Shown in pieces: positions 26,698 to 35,013 of a stretch of 39,712 bases of DNA. The stretch comes from Nostoc sp. NMS7 (GTDB lineage: Bacteria; Cyanobacteriota; Cyanobacteriia; Cyanobacteriales; Nostocaceae). The DNA is taken from NCBI RefSeq assembly GCF_017115085.1, contig NZ_JABXKJ010000188.1, forward strand, positions 1-39,712. Direction: 5' to 3'. A program made the position numbers and the translations under genes. The notes under the pieces were generated by a model. The model saw only the letters and a list, made by a program, of their open reading frames with translations, did no database searches and had not been told where the DNA came from. Within the stretch, counting starts at the first letter, position 1. The number at the start of each line of letters is the position of its first letter.

Positions 26698-26721
26698 ATG
26701 GGCACGGTTTACCGTGCCCAT
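26698..26721. terminator. Hairpin downstream of the DUF2811 gene
   Basis: ATGGGCACGG and CCGTGCCCAT form a perfect 10-bp stem with a TTTA loop, 41 bases past the stop of the minus-strand DUF2811 gene. The following minus-strand sequence (TAATCGGATTTTG) has only a weak T-tract, so terminator is likely but not certain. Confidence 0.5.
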
Positions 26722-26761
26722 ATTAGGGCATGAGCCAGAATAATGCCCTTCATACCAGTAC

Positions 26762-27016
26762 CTATGGGGTGTCTAGTAGATTAGCTGTTGCGGGTGAATC
26801 GATCTTGAGCATTTCTACTGAGGAGTGGTGAAACAAAGTTTCCAGATAGACTCGGGCAGCACGGCGATCGCTATCTCCATTTTGGAGTAAAAACAATGAT
26901 AACGCCGCCGTCAACACTCTGTTTTCATCCCAATCGGGATGCTTTTCTAAGTAGTTTTTTAAGGATTCGTGGAGTGTTTCAGGAATTTCTGTAAAGATGC
27001 TAACCGTTGCTTTCAT
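26762..27016 (-). CDS. DUF2811 family protein
   Basis: The 84-residue protein starts MKATVSIFTEIPETLHESLK and contains NYLEKHPDWDENRVLTAALS and LFLLQNG, as in the DUF2811 family of cyanobacteria. Its function is unknown. The pattern (short strand, helix, helix) recalls small ribbon-helix-helix-type folds, which is only a guess. A strong ribosome binding site, AGGAGG, lies 9 bases upstream of the ATG (25-30 of block 27001), which fixes the start. It is a single gene between a repeat-rich gap and a hairpin. Confidence 0.85.
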   Translation of the reverse strand: MKATVSIFTEIPETLHESLKNYLEKHPDWDENRVLTAALSLFLLQNGDSDRRAARVYLETLFHHSSVEMLKIDSPATANLLDTP

Positions 27017-27489
27017 GAGATTTTCCTCCTATGAGGATAATCAAGAGGACAAGTTGCTTGCGGTGAAACGGCAATTAAGCTACCTCACACGCTCTTTCGC
27101 TAGCCCGACAATCTGCGCCTACATCTGGTGGTAATATATTTTACACATTTGATGCAAAGGGTTGAACGGACTATAAAAGCAAGCCGAATCATTGTGCGCC
27201 AAGAGGGGGTGGGTTTGTCAATGCTGCGAAATGTTAAAAACGATTGTATAAAAAATAAATACGAACGAAATAATCAGCTTTCAAGCCGAGTTTTCGTTAC
27301 TTTACTTTATAAAAACTCAGTCTTTAAACTTCCTTGTCGCTGTCAATTAACAATCCCCAGTCAGACTCTAAGAAGCCCACTGGCTCGTTGAGTAGCTGTG
27401 GAAAACTGCTAAAATCCCTGTGGAAACCCTGTGGAATCAGTGAGGAAAATTGTAGCCAATGATAAGAATTACAAAATTGTCAGGAACCG
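27017..27489. other. Divergent intergenic region with three phased DnaA-box-like sites
   Basis: No convincing gene is present (an 87-codon plus frame lacks protein features). TGTGGAAAA (27397-27405), TGTGGAAAC (27419-27427) and TGTGGAATC (27430-27438) are direct repeats with starts 22 and 11 bases apart. The first is the reverse complement of TTTTCCACA, a DnaA-box form in cyanobacteria. They lie 50-90 bases before the MFS gene. A dispersed repeat piece (CGCTCTTTCGCTAGCCC) is near 27090. Confidence 0.45.
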
Positions 27490-28764
27490 ATGACATTTAA
27501 CCTGATGAAATTAGCTTCTCAATCTCAGTTATCATCGTGGCTGCCGTCGATACATCCCCAGGTGTGGATTTTCGCAATTGGTAGATTCTGCTCGGAAGTT
27601 GGCACTGGCTTTACCCTGTTTTACGCTCCCATCTTTTTTGTGAATCAAGTTGGTTTATCTGCAACCAGTGTCGGGGTAGCCTTGGGTAGCGCCTCGATTT
27701 CCGGCATTGTCGGGCGGATTGTCGGTGGTTCTTTGGCTGATTCTGGACACTGGGGACGCCGCCGCACTTTGTTGCTAGCCACAGCGATTTCAGCAAGTGG
27801 TTCTCTAGTTTTAGCTGCAACCAATAATTTTACTATTTTGGTAATTGGTAGCTTGATTAGCGGTTTAGGGATAGGTTTCTATTGGCCGGCGGCTGAAGCT
27901 GTTGTTGCTGATGCCAGTGAGATTGATAATCGCCGCGAAACTTTTGCGATCGCCCGATTAGCAGATAATCTGGGGTTAGCGATCGGAATTGTTCTTGCTG
28001 GATTTTTAATCACAATAATTGGGAGTTATCGATGGCTATTTGTCATTGATGCCATCTCTTTTCTAGTATTTTTTGGGGTTGTCTATGTGGGAATTAGTGA
28101 AACCGAACAACAGCAGATAAAGGAATTGGAAAATACACAATATATTGCTTCTTGGATAGCAGTATTAAGCGATCGCCGTTTCCTGGTCTACATAACAGTT
28201 AATATATTCTTTACAATCTATATTTCTCAAATCCACAGCACCCTGCCGCTTTACTTCAAAAACTTTGTCTTTGTAGAAAGTACCAGCGAAGGATTTGCCA
28301 AAACGACGATTAGCGGGCTATTTGCTTGGCATCTAGTATTCGCCATCATTTGTCAATTGCCTGTCACTAGCATCTTAAAACGCTGCTCTCATACACTCGC
28401 ACTAACTGTTTCTGCTATTCTCTGGGCAATTGGTTTTGGACTCATTTGGGTAAGCGGCACTGCCCCATCTTATAATCTCGTTTGGGTAACATTGGCATTG
28501 GGAGTATTTGCTGTGGCGATTGTTTCCTATACCCCATCTGCGGCCTCCTTAGTTACTGAGTTAGCCCCGGAAAATCAACGCGGCGTTTATTTTTCCATCA
28601 ACGCTGTGTGCTGGGCTGTTGGTTCTTTTATTGGTCATCCTTTAGGTGGATGGGCATTAGATCAACCGCGAATTATTATTGATGGTTTGTGGCTCGGCTT
28701 TTGTTTGAGTGTGATTATTGTGGTAGTAATTTTACAATACCTGAATCGAATTTTGGCTGAGTAA
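27490..28764 (+). CDS. MFS-family transporter
   Basis: The 424-residue protein has about 12 hydrophobic helices in the two-lobed pattern of the major facilitator superfamily. The motif-A loop between helices 2 and 3 is visible as GRIVGGSLADSGHWGRRRTLL (close to G-x3-D-R-x-G-R-R). The central cytoplasmic loop lies around residues 205-230. It is probably a secondary exporter or drug-H+ antiporter-type carrier, but no substrate is evident. It converges on hisIE with only 35 bases between the stops. The upstream DNA has DnaA-box-like repeats. Confidence 0.88.
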   Translation: MTFNLMKLASQSQLSSWLPSIHPQVWIFAIGRFCSEVGTGFTLFYAPIFFVNQVGLSATSVGVALGSASISGIVGRIVGGSLADSGHWGRRRTLLLATAISASGSLVLAATNNFTILVIGSLISGLGIGFYWPAAEAVVADASEIDNRRETFAIARLADNLGLAIGIVLAGFLITIIGSYRWLFVIDAISFLVFFGVVYVGISETEQQQIKELENTQYIASWIAVLSDRRFLVYITVNIFFTIYISQIHSTLPLYFKNFVFVESTSEGFAKTTISGLFAWHLVFAIICQLPVTSILKRCSHTLALTVSAILWAIGFGLIWVSGTAPSYNLVWVTLALGVFAVAIVSYTPSAASLVTELAPENQRGVYFSINAVCWAVGSFIGHPLGGWALDQPRIIIDGLWLGFCLSVIIVVVILQYLNRILAE

Positions 28765-28799
28765 CATACTCCCCACAGGAAGATGACTTGTTATTCTCT

Positions 28800-29450
28800 C
28801 TATTGGCGACGTTCTTGCAACTTGCGATACACCGATTTTAAATCAACTTGATGGTGAGCCAAGGCAACCAAAGTATGATATAGCAAATCAGCAACTTCAC
28901 CCGCGATCGCATCTGCCTCATCATCCTTAAAGGCCATTACCACCTCAGCAGTTTCCTCACCGATCTTTTTCAAAATTTTGTTATCGCCACCTGCGAATAG
29001 TTTACAGGTGTAAGAACCTTCAGTAGGATTATCGCGGCGATCGCATATTACTTGAAATAATTGTGACAATGTGTCCCCTGGTGGTGGGGCAATTTTCCCT
29101 TCTATTTGGTGAAAGCAACTGCGTTCTCCAGTATGGCAGGCAACATCTCCTAATTGCTCTACCCCGATGAGCAGCGCATCACTATCACAGTCATAACGGA
29201 TACTTTGCACTTTTTGAATATGTCCAGAAGTCGCCCCCTTGTGCCACAATTCCTGCCGGGAACGGCTCCAAAACCAAGTTTCTTCAGTTTCTAAAGTTTT
29301 TTGTAACGACTCCTGATTCATCCACGCCATCATCAGGACAGTACCATCCAAATAATCTTGGACAATTGCAGGTACTAGACCCCGTTCATCGTAGCGAATT
29401 TCCTCAACAGGGATGGTGTAATGCAGTGAGCGCGAATCGTTAGAAGACAT
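28800..29450 (-). CDS. hisI: Bifunctional phosphoribosyl-AMP cyclohydrolase / phosphoribosyl-ATP pyrophosphatase HisIE
   Basis: This enzyme carries out steps 2 and 3 of histidine biosynthesis. The N-terminal HisI half (about residues 12-115) has the [13 protein letters not shown] segment, [17 protein letters not shown], and the metal site with D-C-D ([10 protein letters not shown]) and Cys in [14 protein letters not shown]. The C-terminal HisE half (about 125-216) has [21 protein letters not shown] and the pyrophosphatase helix [27 protein letters not shown] with its acidic residues. The 216-residue length is normal for the fusion. It is a single gene, convergent with the MFS transporter; other his genes are not in the window. 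Confidence 0.95.
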   Translation of the reverse strand: MSSNDSRSLHYTIPVEEIRYDERGLVPAIVQDYLDGTVLMMAWMNQESLQKTLETEETWFWSRSRQELWHKGATSGHIQKVQSIRYDCDSDALLIGVEQLGDVACHTGERSCFHQIEGKIAPPPGDTLSQLFQVICDRRDNPTEGSYTCKLFAGGDNKILKKIGEETAEVVMAFKDDEADAIAGEVADLLYHTLVALAHHQVDLKSVYRKLQERRQ

Positions 29451-29545
29451 ACCAGCTATTTTGCTCTAATGAGAATAATTCATGGATTCACGATACCATT
29501 CTGAATAGAGCAGCTGGGATGTTTTTTTAAATTGAACTATCTTAT

Positions 29546-29740
29546 CTAGCTCTCAACAAGAGCATTCCGTTCCATAGCAGACTGCATCTTTACAGCACTC
29601 AAGGCGACTTTGTGAGCTTTTGAGGCTTCACCATACCAATGGATTGCCGAGTTAAAAGCTGCTCGGTAAAGATCCTGGTATGCTTCAGATAATCGAGTTT
29701 GAATATCTAAAGGCAAGTCTTGATTCGACTTGTATAACAT
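29546..29740 (-). CDS. ChaB-like small protein
   Basis: The 64-residue protein reads LYKSNQDLPLDIQTRLSEAYQDLYRAAFN near the start. It resembles ChaB (YKSNxDLP...LP.HAQ.IYxxAFN), a small family first linked to cation transport but of unclear role. A Trp-Tyr-Gly segment in the middle (IHWYGEASKAHKVALSAVKM) matches the family's second helix. The sequence just before the ATG consists of a perfect 17-bp tandem duplication (29739-29772) and has no Shine-Dalgarno motif, only A-rich bases. It is divergent from hemL, with a 138-base shared upstream region. Confidence 0.75.
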   Translation of the reverse strand: MLYKSNQDLPLDIQTRLSEAYQDLYRAAFNSAIHWYGEASKAHKVALSAVKMQSAMERNALVES

Positions 29741-29772
29741 ATTGTTATTTTTTTGATATTGTTATTTTTTTG
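29739..29772. repeat. Perfect 17-bp tandem duplication at the ChaB start
   Basis: The unit ATATTGTTATTTTTTTG occurs twice without spacing (29739-29755 and 29756-29772). The first copy overlaps the ChaB start codon on the other strand. The A/T run in each unit may promote slippage. Confidence 0.9.
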
Positions 29773-29836
29773 GTTCAGCTAATTCTATAGGATAGAAATT
29801 CTCAGCAGCGTTTGACCCTATCCTAAGATAGAGCTT

Positions 29837-29866
29837 TTTATTGCCCACTGTTTTATTGCCCACTGT
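29837..29866. repeat. Perfect 15-bp tandem duplication upstream of hemL
   Basis: The unit TTTATTGCCCACTGT occurs twice without spacing, ending one base before the hemL ribosome binding site. It lengthens the untranslated leader by one unit. Confidence 0.9.
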
Positions 29867-29867
29867 T

Positions 29868-29874
29868 AGGAGAG
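29868..29874 (+). promoter_or_regulatory. Ribosome binding site that sets the hemL TTG start
   Basis: AGGAGAG lies 4-6 bases before the TTG at 29879. No ATG or GTG occurs in frame nearby upstream of the conserved protein start, so the site supports TTG initiation. Confidence 0.75.
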
Positions 29875-29878
29875 AACT

Positions 29879-31177
29879 TTGTTAAATACCACAATTAAAA
29901 CAACAAAATCACAAGAAGTCTTCGCCGCTGCTCAAAACCTCATGCCAGGAGGAGTCAGTTCTCCAGTTCGTGCCTTTAAATCTGTGGGTGGACAACCCAT
30001 AGTTTTTGATCGTGTTAAAGGCGCATATATTTGGGATGTAGATGGCAATCAATACATAGACTATGTAGGCACTTGGGGTCCAGCTATTTGCGGTCATGCT
30101 CATCCAGAAGTAATTGCAGCCTTGCATGAAGCTTTAGAAAAAGGCACCAGTTTCGGCGCTCCCTCAGTCCTAGAAAATGTTTTGGCAGAAATGGTCATCG
30201 ATGCCGTTCCTAGCATCGAAATGGTCAGATTTGTTAACTCTGGAACTGAAGCCTGTATGGGAGTTTTGCGGCTGATGCGGGCTTTCACCAACCGGGAAAA
30301 AATCATCAAGTTTGAAGGTTGCTACCACGGACACGCCGATGCCTTTCTGGTGAAGGCAGGTTCTGGTGTAGCCACACTTGGCTTACCAGACTCACCGGGA
30401 GTACCTAAATTAGCAACTAGCACCACTCTAACCGCGCCTTTCAATGACTTGGAAGCCGTTAAAGCCTTGTTTGAAGAAAACCGCGACGAGATTGCTGGTG
30501 TCATTCTGGAGCCAGTTGTCGGCAATGCTGGGTTTATTGCACCTGATGCTGGCTTCTTAGAAGGATTACGGGAACTGACTCACGAGTATGGGGCGTTATT
30601 GGTATTTGACGAAGTGATGACAGGGTTTCGCATTGCTTACGGTGGCGCCCAGGAAAAATTTGGTGTCACTCCCGATTTAACAACCTTGGGCAAAGTTATT
30701 GGTGGTGGTTTGCCAGTAGGAGCTTATGGTGGTCGTCGGGATATTATGTCAATGGTTGCGCCCGCCGGCCCCGTATATCAAGCTGGGACTCTTTCTGGTA
30801 ATCCCTTAGCGATGACTGCTGGCATTAAGACTTTAGAATTGCTGCAAAAGCCAGGTACTTATGAGTATCTTGAGCGGATTACTAAAAAGCTAGCAGATGG
30901 TTTGCTGCAAATTGCCAAAGAAACTGGTCATCCGGTTTGCGGTGGTCAAATCAGCGCGATGTTCGGCTTATTCTTTACCTCTGGCCCAGTTCATAACTAT
31001 GAAGATGCGAAAAAGTCTGATACAGCCAAATTTGGACGCTTCCATCGTGGAATCTTAGAGCGTGGTGTTTACTTAGCACCTTCTCAATTTGAAGCTGGGT
31101 TTACGTCTTTTGCTCACACCGAAGAGGATATTGAGCAGACTTTAGCAGTAGCACGGGATGTAATGTCTAGCATATAA
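29879..31177 (+). CDS. hemL: Glutamate-1-semialdehyde 2,1-aminomutase HemL
   Basis: This PLP enzyme converts glutamate-1-semialdehyde to 5-aminolevulinate, the committed precursor of heme, chlorophyll and phycobilins by the C5 pathway. The 432-residue protein has all family landmarks: [17 protein letters not shown] near the start, [19 protein letters not shown] (~residues 121-139), [17 protein letters not shown] (~148-164), and the aspartate in [12 protein letters not shown] (~242). The PLP lysine is in [18 protein letters not shown] (Lys ~267). Start is TTG, decided by the AGGAGAG site. Two copies of a 15-bp direct repeat sit in its leader. A 13-bp hairpin at 31317-31355 lies downstream. Confidence 0.97.
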   Translation: MLNTTIKTTKSQEVFAAAQNLMPGGVSSPVRAFKSVGGQPIVFDRVKGAYIWDVDGNQYIDYVGTWGPAICGHAHPEVIAALHEALEKGTSFGAPSVLENVLAEMVIDAVPSIEMVRFVNSGTEACMGVLRLMRAFTNREKIIKFEGCYHGHADAFLVKAGSGVATLGLPDSPGVPKLATSTTLTAPFNDLEAVKALFEENRDEIAGVILEPVVGNAGFIAPDAGFLEGLRELTHEYGALLVFDEVMTGFRIAYGGAQEKFGVTPDLTTLGKVIGGGLPVGAYGGRRDIMSMVAPAGPVYQAGTLSGNPLAMTAGIKTLELLQKPGTYEYLERITKKLADGLLQIAKETGHPVCGGQISAMFGLFFTSGPVHNYEDAKKSDTAKFGRFHRGILERGVYLAPSQFEAGFTSFAHTEEDIEQTLAVARDVMSSI

Positions 31178-31316
31178 CCAAAAGAGTGCTGAGTACTCAG
31201 TAAAGACAACGCCTACAGCGTTGCTCACTGGGAATTATATTATTCCTTGTGTGCGATCGCCAGAAGTCGGAGTGTCAGCTTGCGATCGTCGGAACTTCGG
31301 TCGTTGATATTCTCTC

Positions 31317-31355
31317 TCACTGCCTAACCCTTCTTCCAGAACGGTTAGGCAGTGA
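31317..31355. terminator. Strong hairpin downstream of hemL
   Basis: TCACTGCCTAACC and GGTTAGGCAGTGA form a perfect 13-bp stem with a 13-base loop, between the hemL stop and the convergent metallothionein remnant. Neither strand has a T-tract after it, so it may stabilise or process the hemL mRNA instead of ending transcription by itself. Confidence 0.45.
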
Positions 31356-31395
31356 AACTTACATCGCAATCTGAATTTCGGTAACTCAGCACTAC

Positions 31396-31567
31396 TCAAC
31401 AGCCACAGCCAGTGTGACTACAGCCTTTGATAGTTTTGTGACCTTCAGCACAGTCTTGAGAGCAATAGTATTTAATAGTATTTGCTGTCCTCTTTAATAG
31501 CATCCTCAACTGAAACGATACACAGGCAAGTTGAACAGGCGCATTTCATTTGGGTTACGGTTGTCAT
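31396..31567 (-). pseudogene. Bacterial metallothionein (SmtA/BmtA type), frameshifted by a 10-bp tandem duplication
   Basis: The minus strand from ATG 31567 reads MTTVTQMKCACSTCLCIVSV-EDAIKEDSKYY and then hits TAA. Removing one copy of an exact 10-bp tandem repeat (31464-31473 and 31474-31483) restores the frame into YYCSQDCAEGHKTIKG and then CSHTGCGC-stop. This gives the full Cys/His-rich cyanobacterial metallothionein (about 53 residues) that binds Zn/Cd. The gene is thus intact except for this duplication, and is too short to stand out as an open frame. Whether the duplication is fixed, reversible by slippage, or an assembly artefact cannot be told here. No SmtB-type operator is obvious. 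Confidence 0.88.
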
Positions 31568-31952
31568 AACTTTCTGCATTTTCTGTTGAGATTACTCTAA
31601 TAATAATGCGGATCTGCCCTGTGCCATCATTACTCAAGGAAGGTCACATCTTCGTCATAATTTTGCAATAGCTTCGTCAATAGGATATGCAATATTTAAC
31701 CTACATTAAGTATATTCATCTTAATAACGCAGGATTACATTGCCTTTTACAGTTCTCGAAATTCCCCTCATACCCTATAGTCTAGAAAAATTAACGCGCA
31801 AGAAGGCTCTCACCTTTATGGTGAGGGTTTTGCTTATAGATATTAGATTATCCATAGGTTAAGGCATTTTTTTAGAATCAAGGTTGGAGCTAACTTTAAA
31901 AAGTAGACCAATCATGGTGTAGCTTGCATGGGAAGGTTTACAAAAGTGTTAG
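31568..31952. other. Intergenic region upstream of the metallothionein remnant
   Basis: AT-rich, without a gene. AAGGCTCTCACC-TTTAT-GGTGAGGGTTTTGC near 31802-31832 is a hairpin (CTCACC/GGTGAG) followed by TTTTGC on the plus strand, a possible small terminator. Confidence 0.4.
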
Positions 31953-32060
31953 GAGTTACGCAAAACTAAACACTGTAGGGGCAATTCATGTAGCTTTAGC
32001 TGACCGCAGGGTATTGCCCTTACCTGAAAATAAGAGTTTCGGCTATTGTTTGCGTAACTC
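31953..32060. repeat. 108-bp hairpin repeat with 12-bp terminal inverted repeats (copy 1)
   Basis: GAGTTACGCAAA (31953-31964) and TTTGCGTAACTC (32049-32060) are perfect inverted ends. Inner arms GTAGGGGCAAT (31975-31985) and ATTGCCCTTAC (32013-32023) form a second inverted pair around a 27-base loop. A second, decayed copy lies at 34785-34890 with the loop inverted. It is probably a miniature mobile element; no coding content. Confidence 0.7.
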
Positions 32061-32133
32061 ATGAGTGTAAAAAAATGCCCGAAGTATTAGGATTCTGAAA
32101 AAAAGATGATTCGACCCTTGAAGGAGCTATGAA

Positions 32134-33042
32134 GTGCAGGACAATAAGTCATTTTTTGGTCTGCAAAAAAGATTAATTACGTTGCTTGTCTTGAGTGCCA
32201 GTTTGAGTCTAAGCACAATGATGCTTATCAAATCAAGCTACTCTGAGGCTCAAGGTAGAGAGAATATAAATGTAAACAATCTATCACCCAGAGTTGGAAC
32301 TGAGCAGCAGATTGAAGAACTAAAAGCGGCAATGCTTAAAAGTTGGCAGCAAGAAGCACAAACAAAAGGTCTTTCCTATGCTGTGCCACAACGCTTTCAA
32401 GGGGCAATAGTTGAGTCGGCAAAACTTACTCCCGAACAGAAAGTAATTGCTCTCACCTTTGATGATGGTCCCTGGCCTGATAGTACCGCGCAAGTACTGG
32501 ATATTCTCAAACAAAATCAGATAAAAGGCACATTCTTCCTAATTGGGCAGAACGTGAAGAATTATCCCAGCTTAGTAAAGCGGGAGATTGCCGAAGGCCA
32601 CGTAATTGGCAACCATACTTGGCATCATTGGTATCAATTCTTGAATCCACAAGCAGCTGCCTATGAAATTGACCACACAGCAGACCTGATTTATCATGTC
32701 ACAGGGATTAAAACAAATCTGTTTCGACCACCAGGGGGAATCATGCACAATGGGGTGGCTGCTTACGCTAGAAATAGCAAATATGCGATCGTTCTCTGGT
32801 CATCTGACTCTGTAGACTACTCGCGTCCTGCTGTACCAAAATTAATTAATAATGTGTTCAGGAAGGCCAAACCAGGTGGGATTGTGCTGATGCATGATGG
32901 TGGTGGTAATCGCTCTAAAACTGTGCAAGCTTTACCAGAAATTATTGCCACCTTTCGCAAACAGGGGTATAGCTTTGTTACTATCCCGGAACTTTTAGAA
33001 ATGCAAGATAAAGATCAAAAGCTAATTGTAAACAAAAAGTAA
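32134..33042 (+). CDS. Polysaccharide deacetylase (NodB homology domain), exported
   Basis: The 302-residue protein has an N-terminal hydrophobic signal/anchor (residues ~13-32, after K/R), then a linker and a carbohydrate esterase 4 domain from about residue 105. The NodB motifs are clear: ALTFDDGPWP (metal-binding Asp-Asp), GNHTWHHW (H-x3-H type, here H-T-W-H-H), FRPPGG, and the C-terminal VLMHDGGGNRS. Such enzymes remove acetyl groups from peptidoglycan or exopolysaccharide N-acetylglucosamine; the true substrate is unknown. The start is GTG at 32134, chosen for the AAGGAG at 32121-32126. An ATG at 32129 is in another frame. A hairpin repeat lies about 75 bases upstream. Confidence 0.92.
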   Translation: MQDNKSFFGLQKRLITLLVLSASLSLSTMMLIKSSYSEAQGRENINVNNLSPRVGTEQQIEELKAAMLKSWQQEAQTKGLSYAVPQRFQGAIVESAKLTPEQKVIALTFDDGPWPDSTAQVLDILKQNQIKGTFFLIGQNVKNYPSLVKREIAEGHVIGNHTWHHWYQFLNPQAAAYEIDHTADLIYHVTGIKTNLFRPPGGIMHNGVAAYARNSKYAIVLWSSDSVDYSRPAVPKLINNVFRKAKPGGIVLMHDGGGNRSKTVQALPEIIATFRKQGYSFVTIPELLEMQDKDQKLIVNKK

Positions 33043-33603
33043 TTGTTATTTCGATGGAAAGCAGCGGCTCTATCAATCGCCACTCGGCAACTAAAAACAA
33101 GTTTAATTTTTCTGGCAATTTCGAGGTTTCTTTAGCTAAACTCAACTAATAATCAGGTCTACCACTCAGGAAAATTATGAATAAAATTGTAATAACCAGC
33201 AAAGCCTCATTAACAATTCAAAATTCAAAATTCAAAATTAAAGACATTTTCAGACGGGGATTTTAACCCCAATGGTTCCTGAGCCCTTCGACAAGTGTTA
33301 CCCTGAGCTTGTCGAAGGGCTCAGGGTAAGACCTGCGCCCTTCGCGTAGCGTCCCGCTTTCTAAGGACTGAAACTTGCGCTACCTATAGAGGTAGGGGTC
33401 TTAAACCCTTTGATTTACGATAAAAGGGAGAGGAATGGAAGTTAGGTTTTCCATATCCCTTGAAAAGTCAGTAGGCGGAGTTAGCAATTCAACTCACTGT
33501 TTTTACAAAAAAACCGTCCAAAATTAACATCTGAACGGGATTTTTACGTATTAATACTTTATGTCAACCTAGTTCTATTTCCGGTTGTACTGATACAGAA
33601 AAA
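33043..33603. repeat. Repeat-rich gap: CAAAATT heptamers and an 18-bp palindromic repeat
   Basis: At 33208-33240 the heptamer attcaaa/caaaatt recurs three to four times. CCTGAGCCCTTCGACAAG (33278-33295) and its exact reverse complement (33308-33325) form a long hairpin of a widespread bacterial repeat class. Debris of GCGTAGCG type follows (33340-33355). No gene is visible in these 560 bases. Confidence 0.65.
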
Positions 33604-34464
33604 CTACAAATCAGGAGGTAAAATCACCTGATCAATTGCGTGAATTACACCGTTAGTGCCTGTGATATCTGCCTGTGTCACTTTTGCATCATTGACAGTT
33701 ACACCGGTAGCAGGATCAACTTTAACGTTGATTGTGCCGCCTTCAAGGCTTTTAACTTCGCCAGACTTCAAATCAGTGGACAATACCTTACCAGGTACTA
33801 CATGGTAAGTTAAGATTTTGATCAATACTTCTTTGTTGGCTGGTTTTAACAATTCTTGCAAAGCATCTGGTGGCAACTTAGCAAAAGCTGCATCAGTGGG
33901 TGCAAAAATAGTTAAGTTATCTTTACCCTGCAAAGTTCCGGTCAATCCTGCTGCTTTCAAAGCCTTGGTTAAGGTGGTAAAAGAAGCGTTTGACTCTGCC
34001 AACGCTAACAAGTTTTTGCCTTGATTGTCGCTTGCCCCTGGACCTGGTGGAGTTGGAGTTGGAGTCTCCGTAGATGGTACTTGTGTTGGTGGTGTGCTGG
34101 GTTGAGCTTCCGGGATAGTTCGTGGGGTACGGGGTGCAGGTTCACTAGGTGTAACACTACCACCACGGTTATAGGGAGGCTCGTTAAAAATACTTGGTTT
34201 GGGATTTAGCGTTCCACCACTATTCTGTGCTACTTGTTGGCGTTTGGTATTGCCCTTTTCTATTTCGGAAGCAGCCTCAGCAGGTGTGTATTGACCGTTT
34301 GCTTGAAGGCTTTGTCCCTGATTATAGGGGGTTTCGTTGAAAATACTGGGGTTAGGATTTAGCGCCTCTTTCGCATCAGATGGTAAAGTAATAAGGACGC
34401 TAAAACTAGTAAATCCCGCTATGCCTGCCAAGGCGGTCAGCAATTTGCTGTAATTTGTCTTCAT
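33604..34464 (-). CDS. Secreted fasciclin (FAS1)-domain protein
   Basis: The protein of about 286 residues has a signal peptide (LLTALAGIAGFTSFSVLITL), then a low-complexity region with two copies of an NPKPSIFNEPPYN-like motif (near residues 35 and 87) and a Pro/Thr-rich linker. The C-terminal FAS1 domain (about 150-284) shows NLLALAESNASFTTLTKALKAAGL, the H1 box TIFAPTDAAFAKLP, TYHVVPGKV and the H2 box NGVIHAIDQVILPP. FAS1 domains mediate adhesion outside the cytoplasm. The frame is open further to 34527, but the ATG at 34464 gives a normal signal peptide. No strong ribosome binding site decides the start. Confidence 0.92.
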   Translation of the reverse strand: MKTNYSKLLTALAGIAGFTSFSVLITLPSDAKEALNPNPSIFNETPYNQGQSLQANGQYTPAEAASEIEKGNTKRQQVAQNSGGTLNPKPSIFNEPPYNRGGSVTPSEPAPRTPRTIPEAQPSTPPTQVPSTETPTPTPPGPGASDNQGKNLLALAESNASFTTLTKALKAAGLTGTLQGKDNLTIFAPTDAAFAKLPPDALQELLKPANKEVLIKILTYHVVPGKVLSTDLKSGEVKSLEGGTINVKVDPATGVTVNDAKVTQADITGTNGVIHAIDQVILPPDL

Positions 34465-35013
34465 AAATTTTGTTTGTTTTTTCGTCCACACATTACATAA
34501 AGATTTATAACATTTTGCTATGCACAAAATCTAACCCAGAGGGAAGTAAGATTTTTTATCAGCAGATTTTGTGCTGATGATGCAAAATATTCAACTTTGG
34601 CTTACGCTTACAAGTATGAAATATATCTAGCATACATTTTATCTAAATTGAGCAAATTTTCTTGCTTACACCAAAAAGAGTTAATAAAGTCTCACTTGAT
34701 GTAGCATCAACTCTAAGAAAGTGGGAAAATCTGACATCTACAAGTTATGAGTTACAAGAATTTTTGAGAAAGATTTTACTTTAAGACTTACGCAAAACTA
34801 CACGCGGTAGTGGCAATACCCTGCGTTCAGCCTCCGTCTACATGAATTGCCCCTACCTAAAAAGCATTCTTTTGAGCTACTGTTTAATCTAAAAATCAGT
34901 TAAACCCTAAGGTTAATTAAATAGACAACTAAGCAACTAATGTCAAGAAAAATTACTTTAACTAAAGATACAATTGTAAAGTTAAGAAGTTGACCAGTTA
35001 CAAGGTATACACG
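34465..35013. repeat. Gap with a second, decayed copy of the hairpin repeat (34785-34890)
   Basis: The left half is AT-rich and carries the fasciclin-gene promoter. From 34785, ACTTACGCAAAACT matches the left end of the copy at 31953. Inner arms GTAGTGGCAAT (34807-34817) and ATTGCCCCTAC (34846-34856) match too, but the 28-base loop between them is the reverse complement of the loop in copy 1. The right end (about 34890) is degenerate. Confidence 0.6.

Noticed and set aside
27128..27391. 87-codon plus frame
   Set aside because: Low-complexity, repeat-rich DNA with stray Lys/Asn codons and no initiation site.
27397..27438. Replication origin
   Set aside because: Only three weak DnaA-like boxes, with no dnaA or dnaN nearby and no AT-rich unwinding element standing out.
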